From Arthrobacter sp. QXT-31 (lineage in GTDB: Bacteria > Actinomycetota > Actinomycetes > Actinomycetales > Micrococcaceae), in contig NZ_CP019304.1 in NCBI RefSeq assembly GCF_001969265.1, positions 4,836,001-4,900,000 of the forward strand: a stretch of 64,000 bases of DNA, written 5' to 3'. The notes beneath the pieces were generated by a model. It was not told the origin of the DNA, did not search any database, and worked only from the letters and a program-made list of their open reading frames with translations. The position numbers and the translations under genes were made by a program. Below, piece by piece: positions 8,237-15,676 of this stretch. How positions within the stretch are numbered: position 1 is the first letter of the stretch; each line of letters begins with the position of its first letter.

Positions 8237-10315
8237 TCAGCCCATGGAGTTCTTCGCCGTCGACAGCATTCCCCAGTACGGGCCGAATTCGCTCTCCAGC
8301 ATCAGCCGTCCCAGTTTGCGGTACTCCCGCTGCACGGCGGTGACGAGGTGCCTCATGGTGACGGTCCCGCCGTCGTCGGCTGCCAGGTAGGCGGCCGTAA
8401 TGGCGGAAGAGCGGATGGAGCCGCCCGCCAGCTCAAACGCCTTCCCCAGGAAGGCGAGGTCGAGGTCCGCGGAACGGTCCAGCGTCCGAAGGCACCGGTC
8501 CCACAGCACAGTGCGGTGGGCGGCGTCCGGCAGCGGGAAGTCCACCAGGACATCCAGCCTGCGGGTGAACGCCTCGTCAATGTTGGCGCGCAGGTTCGTT
8601 GCCAGGATGGCCAGTCCGTCGAAGGTCTCCATGCGCTGGAGCAGGTAGGCGCTTTCAATGTTGGCGTACCGGTCGTGGGCGTCCTTTACCTCGGAGCGGC
8701 GGCCAAAGACGGCATCTGCCTCGTCAAACAGCAGCACGCCGTTGACTCCCGCCGCGGCAGCAAAGATCCGCTCCAGGTTCTTCTCTGTCTCTCCCACATA
8801 TTTGTCGACGACGGTGGCCAGGTCCACCACGTAAAGGTCCAGTCCCAGCTCCCCGGCCACCACTTCGGCGGACATAGTCTTGCCGGTTCCCGAATCTCCC
8901 GCGAACAGTGCCGCTACCCCGTGCCCGCGGCCGGCTCCAGGACGCATGGACCAGTCGCCCAGCACCCTTTCACGGTGCCTGGCCCGCAGCGCGACCTCCT
9001 GAAGTGCCTGAAGTACCGCATCCGGCAGAACCAGGTCACCCCAGCCGACCGCCGGCTCGATCCGCCGGGCCAGCCGGTCCAGGGCCGAACCGTTCTCTCC
9101 CCGTGCCCCGGCCCGCAGCTGCGCCGCAGTGGCCCGCCCGTCCTCTGCTAAAGCCGCCTGCACAAGCGCCGATCCGGCCGCACGGACAACCTGCTCCGGC
9201 CGCAACCTGAAAGCCGATGTTGCAGCCTCCACGTCAAGCCCGTCATGTGACCCAAGGGCCGCCCGCCACAACTCCAGCCGCTCGTTCGAAGAACTTGCGG
9301 CAACGTCGACCAGCAGCGGCGGCCGGCTGGTCCACGCTGGATCCCATACCGCGTCACCGACGAACAGCACCGGCTGCGGTTCGGCGTGGAGCACTTCCAG
9401 TACCTGGGGGTGATCAGATATTGCGGCAAGGGGAGCTGCGACCAGGCCGGCGCCCCTGAGCCTTGCCTCCCGCACTGCGGCGTCCACCAGCGCAAGGGGT
9501 TCCCGCTCATTCGCCAGCCGTCCCAGGTCCAAGTGGATCGCCGGGTAACCGCTGGAACTGAGTGCCTCCGCCGCGAGAATCCGCCCGGATCCTGTTGCGG
9601 GTTCCCGCAGATAAGCCAACCGGATACCCGCGTCGAGCGCCCTTGCCAGGGGGCCCGGATCACCCCACGTGACCTCGGGGGGTGACGCCAGGACTGCGGC
9701 GAGCGCAGGATCGGGGGCATCATCTCCCAGCAGATGCCCGACGACGCGGTCCGGCACCCGCAGCGCCCTTCCAGGCAGAGGGCGGTCCGGATCCTCAACG
9801 GCCAGCAGGCCGCCCCAAATGAGTGGCCCGGACAGCAGGCGTGCGCGGGCGCCGGCGGCATAGAGCGGTTCGCCACACAGGGCCAATGCAACAGCCACTG
9901 ACGGGCGGCGGCGCGTGACGTCATCGTTCAAGTACCCGAAGAACTGTTCGAAACGTGGATCCAGGTCGGCGGCGAGCGCCACCAGCAAGAGGTCTACGTC
10001 GAGACCTGACAGTCCGAATTTATCTGCGAGGTTCCGCAGCCTCAGCGGGTGACCCGCCGCCTGGGCCGTTTCAGCCAGTTCCTCGCATTCGCGGTACCGT
10101 GCTGACGCCGCACCCAGCCCGCCATTGCTGTTCCGCAGAGCGGGCTGTTCTCCCTCAAGCAGCCGGTCCACTGCCTCGTCACTGAGATACAGCCCCCGGA
10201 ACGGGTCGTCAGGCTGCGGGTCCTCGGCGCGGCGCATCGCAACGAGGAGACGGATGCGCTCCTCGACTACGCTGATTCTTCCCAGCAGGTGCGCCAGGCT
10301 CGGATTCTGCCCCAT
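8237..10315 (-). CDS. eCIS AAA+ ATPase (Afp15-like)
   Basis: I start this 692-residue protein at the ATG giving MGQNPSLAHLLGR, seven bases after the DUF4255 stop; upstream in-frame ATGs would overlap that gene. The N-terminal half is a helical/degenerate ATPase-like module. The C-terminal AAA+ domain has Walker A GDSGTGKT (about 473-480), Walker B VLLFDEAD (about 527-534), sensor-1 ILATNL and an RR arginine-finger region (about 585). This is the CDC48-type AAA ATPase found in nearly every eCIS locus (Afp15/PVC15). It is needed for particle assembly or maturation, and probably handles cargo or sheath folding. Confidence 0.92.
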   Translation of the reverse strand: MGQNPSLAHLLGRISVVEERIRLLVAMRRAEDPQPDDPFRGLYLSDEAVDRLLEGEQPALRNSNGGLGAASARYRECEELAETAQAAGHPLRLRNLADKFGLSGLDVDLLLVALAADLDPRFEQFFGYLNDDVTRRRPSVAVALALCGEPLYAAGARARLLSGPLIWGGLLAVEDPDRPLPGRALRVPDRVVGHLLGDDAPDPALAAVLASPPEVTWGDPGPLARALDAGIRLAYLREPATGSGRILAAEALSSSGYPAIHLDLGRLANEREPLALVDAAVREARLRGAGLVAAPLAAISDHPQVLEVLHAEPQPVLFVGDAVWDPAWTSRPPLLVDVAASSSNERLELWRAALGSHDGLDVEAATSAFRLRPEQVVRAAGSALVQAALAEDGRATAAQLRAGARGENGSALDRLARRIEPAVGWGDLVLPDAVLQALQEVALRARHRERVLGDWSMRPGAGRGHGVAALFAGDSGTGKTMSAEVVAGELGLDLYVVDLATVVDKYVGETEKNLERIFAAAAGVNGVLLFDEADAVFGRRSEVKDAHDRYANIESAYLLQRMETFDGLAILATNLRANIDEAFTRRLDVLVDFPLPDAAHRTVLWDRCLRTLDRSADLDLAFLGKAFELAGGSIRSSAITAAYLAADDGGTVTMRHLVTAVQREYRKLGRLMLESEFGPYWGMLSTAKNSMG

Positions 10316-10322
10316 ACGGGAA

Positions 10323-10979
10323 TCACCGGGCCTGCCGCTTGCCGTTGTCCCGGGCTGGTGCTGGCGGGGCAACGTGCTGGTGACGGCCGACGTCGGCTCC
10401 GCCATCCAGGAGGTCCGACATGTCAAGGTGCGTTCCCTGCGAGGCCGGCGGTCCGGCCTGGTAAACGATGCCCGTGTCGACGGGCGCGATAACCACGATG
10501 TCGAGCGACGGCTTCAGCTCGCCGCCCAGAGCGGACCAGACGTCAGCAAAAGCCCGGTCCTCCGGCGGGGGAAGCCCCACGGTCAGCGGCACCACGAGCC
10601 CGGTTTCCGCCAACTGGCCGACCACGAGCTCGTCAGGCAGGGCCTCGTACTTGAGGAAGCAGCGAAGCAGCTGGTCAAGGAGGCGGTGCTCGTCCTCCGG
10701 CCGTTGGGTCCACGCTGTCACGAGGTAGGACAGCTTGTAATGACGGGGGGCCGGACGCCGGGTCCGGACATGGCCGTCATCGCCGCGCTGCTCCGACAGG
10801 CCCCGTTCCCGGCGCCGGACGTCCTCGCGGATGTCGTACAAGTAGAGGTTAACCGTCGGTGCATTGCGGCGTGCAGCCCAGTCCTTCGTCGGAGCGTCAA
10901 AGACGACGTCGACTTCCGACCCGTTCAGCGCGTCAGTCCGGATGAGCGTGCGCAGCGCCTCGTCCACCTGGGCAATCAC
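10323..10979 (-). CDS. DUF4255 eCIS protein (tail-terminator/cap-like)
   Basis: The product is 218 residues from a GTG at 10979-10977, beginning VIAQVDEALRTLIRTDAL, which is the usual DUF4255 start. An upstream extension would translate the 51-bp repeats at 10991-11098 and is unlikely. Family signatures include PTVNLYLYDIREDVRRR, RRPAPRHYKLSYLVTAWT and EDEHRLLDQLL. The C-terminus has an HQHVAPPAPARDN-type tail. DUF4255 proteins (Afp16/PVC16 type) are thought to be the tail-terminator or cap protein at the distal end of tube and sheath. The gene is the first structural gene after the regulator and is followed by the ATPase in the canonical order. Confidence 0.85.
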   Translation of the reverse strand: MIAQVDEALRTLIRTDALNGSEVDVVFDAPTKDWAARRNAPTVNLYLYDIREDVRRRERGLSEQRGDDGHVRTRRPAPRHYKLSYLVTAWTQRPEDEHRLLDQLLRCFLKYEALPDELVVGQLAETGLVVPLTVGLPPPEDRAFADVWSALGGELKPSLDIVVIAPVDTGIVYQAGPPASQGTHLDMSDLLDGGADVGRHQHVAPPAPARDNGKRQAR

Positions 10980-10990
10980 ATGACCACCGC

Positions 10991-11098
10991 CGTCGGGCTG
11001 GCGTGCGGCAGCTGCGACCGCGCCGCCAAGGCACGGCCCGCCGTCGGGCAGGTGTGCGGCAGCTGTGATCGCACCGCCAAGGTACGGCACGCCGTCGG
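10991..11098 (+). repeat. 51-bp direct repeat, two copies plus a remnant
   Basis: Sequences beginning CGTCGGGC recur at 10991 and 11042, with a third start (CGTCGG) at 11093, giving a period of exactly 51 bases. The copies differ at several sites (for example GCTGGCGTG versus GCAGGTGTG), so they are not recent. The repeat lies in the gap between the LuxR-type regulator and the DUF4255 gene, where the promoter of the eCIS structural operon would be expected. A period that is a multiple of three raises the possibility of decayed coding DNA, but no good start was seen. A regulatory role is possible and unproven. Confidence 0.6.
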
Positions 11099-11267
11099 AA
11101 TCGCAACTGCCAATCCTGGTGTGGACAACTCGTAACTCTCCCGCTTGCCGGAACTTACGGTCCGCCGCCGGACGGACCGTAAGTCCACGGTGCTCGACAC
11201 GGTCAACCGCCGGAACCCCGAGGGGGGCAGGCGGCCGGGAAGCGCCTCATACCCCTTCGGGCAATCC

Positions 11268-11888
11268 CTAAATCAGCCCCTCGCGCAAGGCGTAAGCCAC
11301 GGCATGGGACCGGTTGCGCAGCTGGAGCTTGGTGGTCACGTCGTGCACAACGTTCTTGACGGTGCGTTCCGAATACGCGAGCTTCCGGGCAATCTCACAC
11401 GTATCCAGTCCGTCTGCCAGCAGTCGCAGGACCTCCACCTCGCGTGGGGCTAGGCCGGTAAACATGATCCCGCGGGGACCAAGGACGTGGCGCTGCAGCT
11501 TCCCGACCTGGTCCAGCAGGCGGCCCAGCAGATCGGGCGGCACGCTTCCTTCACCTGCAGCAGCGGCCAGGATGACAGAGATGAGGCGGTCCGGTGTCGC
11601 TTCGCTGCGGCGCACTATCCCCACTACCCCCGTTTCCACTGCTTTGACGAGGTCGCCGTCGTCCAGGCGGCCTGCCACGAGGACTGCCCGGGCGGCGCCT
11701 TTACGCTGCACGATGCGGAGCAGAGTCAGGGCGTCTTCGTCGACTGAATCTGCAACCACGACGACGACCCTCGCCTCCGCGTTCGGCGCCCGCACCACGC
11801 GGACTTCGGGACGGGCCCGCAACTCGCTGGCGACCCCGGCTTCGGAAATCGGATCGCGTGCGTGGACTTTCACTGTTATTGGTTCCAT
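11268..11888 (-). CDS. LuxR-family regulator with pseudo-receiver domain
   Basis: The protein has 206 residues. The N-terminal ~120 residues look like a receiver fold (VVVVVADSVDED..., AVLVAGRL, VVGIVRRSE), but I see neither the usual D-x-x-MP phosphorylation site nor the conserved Lys, so it is probably phosphorylation independent. The C-terminal LuxR helix-turn-helix (about 144-206) is clear: GLAPREVEVLRLLADGL, CEIARKLAYSERTVKNVVH. Such regulators sit at the head of actinobacterial eCIS loci. GGGGAGGA precedes the ATG. It lies upstream of and codirectional with DUF4255, and is divergent from the membrane/PAAR pair, so it could control both sides. Confidence 0.85.
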   Translation of the reverse strand: MEPITVKVHARDPISEAGVASELRARPEVRVVRAPNAEARVVVVVADSVDEDALTLLRIVQRKGAARAVLVAGRLDDGDLVKAVETGVVGIVRRSEATPDRLISVILAAAAGEGSVPPDLLGRLLDQVGKLQRHVLGPRGIMFTGLAPREVEVLRLLADGLDTCEIARKLAYSERTVKNVVHDVTTKLQLRNRSHAVAYALREGLI

Positions 11889-12145
11889 GAATCCTCCCCT
11901 GCTACCTGTAACGGCCGCGGATAAGACCGGTAGCCCCCACCAGCTTCACGTACCCGAATGTGGCAATCCGCTGCCCTGAATTTAGCGGATGCTTCTCTTC
12001 GTGCAGTCAACAAGGGCTCAACGGGCAACCGTAGTGCCCCGAAGTCCGGCCCGGTGTCATGCTGCGCGCATCCCCCAGCGCCCTAGCCTCTGAGTACCTG
12101 CGAGCGTCTCTGCCCAGGCGCTTGCTGGCCTTCGAAGGAGAGGGT
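11889..12145. promoter_or_regulatory. Divergent promoter region with inverted repeat
   Basis: This 257-base gap separates the minus-strand LuxR-type regulator from the plus-strand membrane/PAAR pair, so it must hold divergent promoters. The most striking element is ATCCGCT (11966-11972) paired with AGCGGAT (11984-11990) across an 11-base spacer, a plausible operator for the LuxR-type dimer. I did not find a confident -35/-10 match on either strand. The assignment rests on position and the inverted repeat only. Confidence 0.4.
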
Positions 12146-12958
12146 ATGACCACCACCGCATCGTTTGACACGCCTCGCCTCAGCATAGAGGGGGGTGCAG
12201 AAGGGACGACCGGTATAACCTTCCGCAATGACAGCGAAGTCGTGGAGGAATACTCGCTTCGGGTTGTTGGCCCGGCAGAGTCCTGGGCTGAAGTGGCACC
12301 GGCCCGCGTTTCGCTCTATCCAGGACATGACACCACGGCTGACGTCACATTCAGGCCTCCCCGGTCTGCTTCCGTGCACGCTGGCGAGTACCTGTTCGGG
12401 GTTCAGGTATTACCCACCGAGCACCCGGAGGACGCCGCTCTGCCGGAAGGGGTTGTAGAGGTGCGCCCCTTCCTTGAGACGACGGGTGAGCTCATGCCAA
12501 GAATGTCCCAGGGCAAGCGCGGGGCCAAGCACAATGTTGCCTTGGATAACTGGGGTAATGTCCCCATCACAGTGGAACTGGCTGGATCCGACCCCGGCGA
12601 CCTGCTGGAATTCGAACTGCAGCCTCCGGAACTGACAATAGGACCTGGCGAAGTTCAGTTCACGGCTGTCCATGTTCGACCCGCAGAGAAGATTTGGAGC
12701 GGCACGCCTACCACTCGCGTTTTCGTGGTAACCGCGACACCGGAGGACGGGGTTCCCGTTCTACTCGACGGGAGCCATGTTCAGTACCCAATACTGCCGT
12801 GGAGGACCATCAAAACCGTATTTTGTCTCCTGCTTCTGGCGGCGGCACTGACGGTGGCGTGGCACTTCTCGGTCGAGTCAGTCAGGGTGAGCGAACCCAC
12901 GAGCACGAACACGTCGCAGGGGGTCGCCCCGAACGGCGTGCCGAACGGGACTCAGTGA
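12146..12958 (+). CDS. Membrane-anchored Ig-like-fold protein of the eCIS locus
   Basis: The 270-residue protein starts at the ATG after GAAGGAGAGGGT; an earlier in-frame ATG at 12059 lacks such a site. Two beta-rich modules resembling NEW3/COG1470 Ig-like domains occupy about 10-105 (FRNDSEVVEEYSLRVVGPAE, PRSASVHAGEYLFGVQV) and about 115-215 (VALDNWGNVPITVELAG). A single hydrophobic segment near 225-245 (TVFCLLLLAAALTVAWHF) is followed by a short Ser/Thr/Asn tail. With no N-terminal signal the bulk should be cytoplasmic, tethered by a C-terminal helix. Its stop overlaps the PAAR-like start (TGATG). By analogy with membrane-bound accessory proteins of Streptomyces systems it might dock the particle on the membrane; this is inference. 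Confidence 0.7.
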   Translation: MTTTASFDTPRLSIEGGAEGTTGITFRNDSEVVEEYSLRVVGPAESWAEVAPARVSLYPGHDTTADVTFRPPRSASVHAGEYLFGVQVLPTEHPEDAALPEGVVEVRPFLETTGELMPRMSQGKRGAKHNVALDNWGNVPITVELAGSDPGDLLEFELQPPELTIGPGEVQFTAVHVRPAEKIWSGTPTTRVFVVTATPEDGVPVLLDGSHVQYPILPWRTIKTVFCLLLLAAALTVAWHFSVESVRVSEPTSTNTSQGVAPNGVPNGTQ

Positions 12959-13275
12959 TGCCTACTGGTCCCGCACTCCGGGTCGGGGATACGGCTTTAT
13001 GCTCCTTGTCCGACGGCCCCAAGCCGCATGTGGGAGGGCCTGTCACCCCGGCCGCCGGCGTGCCAACCGTGTTGATTGGCGGGATGCCTGCTGCAGTAGC
13101 GAACGCCCTTCCCGGCGGGATTGTGTGTGTTTCTCCGGCGCCAAACGGGATCGCAGCGGGCAGCCTGACGGTGCTCATAGGCGGCTTTCCTGCCGCCCGG
13201 GTGGGTGACCTGAGCCTTCACGGCACTCCCGTGGGCCCAGGCCCCGGCTGTCCCACCGTCATTATCGGGGGGTAG
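12958..13275 (+). CDS. PAAR-like spike-tip protein
   Basis: The product has 105 residues, from the ATG that shares a base with the upstream stop (TGATG). The sequence is built of Gly/Pro-rich repeats typical of PAAR/DUF4150 folds: RVGDTALCSLSDGPKPHVGGPV, VPTVLIGGMPAAV, LTVLIGGFPAARVGDLS and a terminal CPTVIIGG. PAAR proteins form the sharp cone on the central spike trimer of contractile injection machines and can carry effectors. There is no C-terminal toxin extension here. Its position next to the regulator, apart from the main structural operon, is notable. It forms a two-gene plus-strand operon with the membrane protein. Confidence 0.82.
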   Translation: MPTGPALRVGDTALCSLSDGPKPHVGGPVTPAAGVPTVLIGGMPAAVANALPGGIVCVSPAPNGIAAGSLTVLIGGFPAARVGDLSLHGTPVGPGPGCPTVIIGG

Positions 13276-13315
13276 AGCGGGGACGTAATACGTGGCTGGC
13301 GGCTCTGCTTGGGCT

Positions 13316-14263
13316 TCACTGTCCCTCGGCCGCGGGAACCGTTTCCGTCGAGCCCGCCGGCGAGGAAGAACCGTCGGAACCGCCTCCCTCCGGAAGCTGG
13401 CCTCCCTCCGGAAGCTGGCCTCCCTCCGCAGCAGGCGAGGAGGGACCGTCTGTGCTGTCCATTGTTTCTGGGGGGCAGACGGCCGTAGCGGGCAGGGTGT
13501 CTGCGGTGGGCAGGGTGATCTTCACGGTGATTAGGTTGTTGTCCTCGTCGGCTTCTTCAATGGTTTTCAGCGGGTCGGCCATGAAGGTCACTTCGTGCGT
13601 TTGCCCAAGGTCATCGGGCTGGATGTTGACGCGTACCTCCGTAAGCTTCGGTTCCTCCCCCGCCTCCAATGTTTTCTTCTCACTCAGCCCCACTTTTGCC
13701 GCTAACGACTTACTTTCGATTCCCAACTCAACCGCGTGGACCCCCTGCCCCTGGTTGCGCAAATCCACGGTGACGAACAGGCAGGCAGGCGTGTCGGGCG
13801 GGTCACCCCGGGCCACGGTGCATGCTTCTGGAGGAACCACGATGAAGTCCGGCTTCACCTGCGCGGCGTCAGTCTGCGACGGCGGTGCAGTGGTCGCTTG
13901 GGGCCGGGCCGTGGGAGGAGCATACGGCTCGCACACGATCGGGTCCGCCTCTTTGCCGCCGGCACGCCCACCACCAGTGCCACCTCCAGAAACTCCGCCA
14001 CCGGAACCCCCACCACCAGTTTCACCGCCGCCTGAGCCTCCACCATCAGTGCCACCCCCACCGGTTTCACCGCCACTACCAGTGGACGGCGTCGTCGACT
14101 CTGTGGACGGAGCAGTCGTTTGATTGGGCGCAACCGTTCCGCTTCCCGTAGCGCCACCCGCGGTCCCAACTGGGGTTGGGCGGGTAGTCAAGTCCGGTAC
14201 GTGAGGACCACAAGCAGTCAGGGCAAACGCGATGAGCAGAACTAACGCAAATGGCCTACGCAT
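13316..14263 (-). CDS. CARDB-like lipoprotein
   Basis: MRRPFALVLLIAFALTACG is a lipoprotein signal with lipobox LTAC, and I start at this Met; another lies five codons upstream. After the lipid-anchored Cys comes a Gly/Ser/Thr-rich linker of about 80 residues. A CARDB-like adhesive Ig domain follows (about 140-265; VTVDLRNQGQGVHAVELGI, DPLKTIEEADEDNNLITVKITLP). The C-terminus is low complexity with the hexapeptide GGQLPE repeated (18-bp DNA repeat about 13382-13435). It should sit on the outer face of the membrane as a binding or scaffold protein. It is convergent with the PAAR-like gene, so a link to the injection system is not shown. Confidence 0.72.
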   Translation of the reverse strand: MRRPFALVLLIAFALTACGPHVPDLTTRPTPVGTAGGATGSGTVAPNQTTAPSTESTTPSTGSGGETGGGGTDGGGSGGGETGGGGSGGGVSGGGTGGGRAGGKEADPIVCEPYAPPTARPQATTAPPSQTDAAQVKPDFIVVPPEACTVARGDPPDTPACLFVTVDLRNQGQGVHAVELGIESKSLAAKVGLSEKKTLEAGEEPKLTEVRVNIQPDDLGQTHEVTFMADPLKTIEEADEDNNLITVKITLPTADTLPATAVCPPETMDSTDGPSSPAAEGGQLPEGGQLPEGGGSDGSSSPAGSTETVPAAEGQ

Positions 14264-14451
14264 TCCGTAAACTCTCATGTGCTCACAATCCGCTCCGACC
14301 GAAGCCCAGTCGTCTGGGGGTCTACTGGGGCGGTCCTTTCGTCAGACCGCAGCCAGTTGGCATCCATCGTGCGTCGCTTGTCCCATGCATCCGTGCCCAA
14401 AGAGGCAATAAATCGGGCAGCTTTACCGCCTCGTATACGATGGGGCGGCGC

Positions 14452-15474
14452 CTACTCAGGCTTCTTCGCCCGGCTGGGCTGAACGCGGGGCGGCTCGCCC
14501 GGCATCTTTGGGTAGTCGGGCGGGAACGGCAGCTCCCCCAGCCCGTTGCCGATGTCGCGCTCCCACCACTCCAGGAGTGTATCGATCGTGCCCGGCTTCG
14601 CGTGCATGTCCGCCCACGGGTCCCCGATGGTTTTCAGCCGGTCCGGCACGGTGAGGATGGTAAAGTCCTTCGGCCTGACATCCGCCAGCTCATCCCAGGT
14701 GATGGGGCAGGACACGGACGCATGCGGAAGGGCCCGCGGGCTATAGGCGCCGGCGATGGTGCGGTCCCGGTTGGCCTGATTGAAGTCGACGAAGATACGT
14801 TCACCGCGTTCCTCCTTCCACCAGTTCGTGGTGACCCTGTCGGGCATGCGGCGCTCAAGCTCCCTGGCGGCAGCGATCACGGCGTGGCGGACGTCGAGGA
14901 ATTCGCGGGTCGGTTCAATGGGGGCGTAGACGTGCAGGCCCCGGTTGCCCGAGGTCTTCAGGAAGGCGTCCAGCCCTGCCTCTGCGAGCACCTTCCGCAG
15001 TTCCAGGGCCGCGGGGATGGCGTCGTCGTAGTCGGTGCCGGGCTGGGGGTCCAGGTCGATGCGCAGCTGGTCGGGGTTGTCCGAGTTGACTGCATGGGAC
15101 GGCCAGGGGTGAAAAACCACCGTGTTCATTTGCGCTGCCCACACCACGGCGGCCGGCTCGTCGAAGACCAGCATCGGGTGCGAGCGCGCGCTGGGAAAGA
15201 CCACCTTCACCGTGCGGATAAAGTCGGGAGCGCCTTTGGGCGGGTTCTTCGAGAAAAACATCTCGCCGTCCACGTCGCCCGAAAAGCGCTGCAAAGCCAC
15301 CGGCCGGTCGCCGTTTGCCCGGATGAAGGCCTCCCCGACATCCACGAAGTAGCGCGCCAGGTCCAGCTTGGTCAGCCCGAGCTCGGGCCACAGCACCCGA
15401 CTGGGACTTGAGATGCGCATTTCCCTTGGGCCGTTGGGCCCGTCGACACTGAGGGTGGTCTGTTCACTGGCCAT
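14452..15474 (-). CDS. LigD-type polymerase domain protein (NHEJ primase-polymerase)
   Basis: The 340-residue protein corresponds to a stand-alone LigD polymerase (PolDom, AEP superfamily). Visible motifs are the metal-binding pair in RIDLDPQPG (D140, D142), LKTSGNRGLHVYAPI (about 172-185; S175, H181), and the downstream NWWKEERGERIFVDFNQ. The family adds nucleotides or ribonucleotides at broken ends during Ku-dependent end joining. No ligase or phosphoesterase domain is fused and no ku gene is in the window. It is divergent from the amylosucrase gene across about 200 bases. The C-terminus is a short basic Pro-rich tail (PSRAKKPE). Confidence 0.92.
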   Translation of the reverse strand: MASEQTTLSVDGPNGPREMRISSPSRVLWPELGLTKLDLARYFVDVGEAFIRANGDRPVALQRFSGDVDGEMFFSKNPPKGAPDFIRTVKVVFPSARSHPMLVFDEPAAVVWAAQMNTVVFHPWPSHAVNSDNPDQLRIDLDPQPGTDYDDAIPAALELRKVLAEAGLDAFLKTSGNRGLHVYAPIEPTREFLDVRHAVIAAARELERRMPDRVTTNWWKEERGERIFVDFNQANRDRTIAGAYSPRALPHASVSCPITWDELADVRPKDFTILTVPDRLKTIGDPWADMHAKPGTIDTLLEWWERDIGNGLGELPFPPDYPKMPGEPPRVQPSRAKKPE

Positions 15475-15676
15475 GGGGACAACCTACCCCGCCCGGCGGG
15501 CGGCGTCAGCAGTTTCCCATTCACGGCTCCTGCTGAGCAGCCCCTGCCAAGACGGGTTCCGCCGTCGGACATCGCCAAAACATCCAGCCGCTCTATGGGC
15601 AGCAGCGGGACCATCTGTAAGGATGAAAGCCACGGGCGCCGCCAGGCGCAGAGCATCCTCGAAGGAGACCCATTCC

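Noticed and set aside
10980..11090. N-terminal extension of the DUF4255 protein to an ATG at 11090
   Set aside because: It would translate the 51-bp repeats; family members begin at VIAQVDEALRTLIR, supporting the GTG at 10979.
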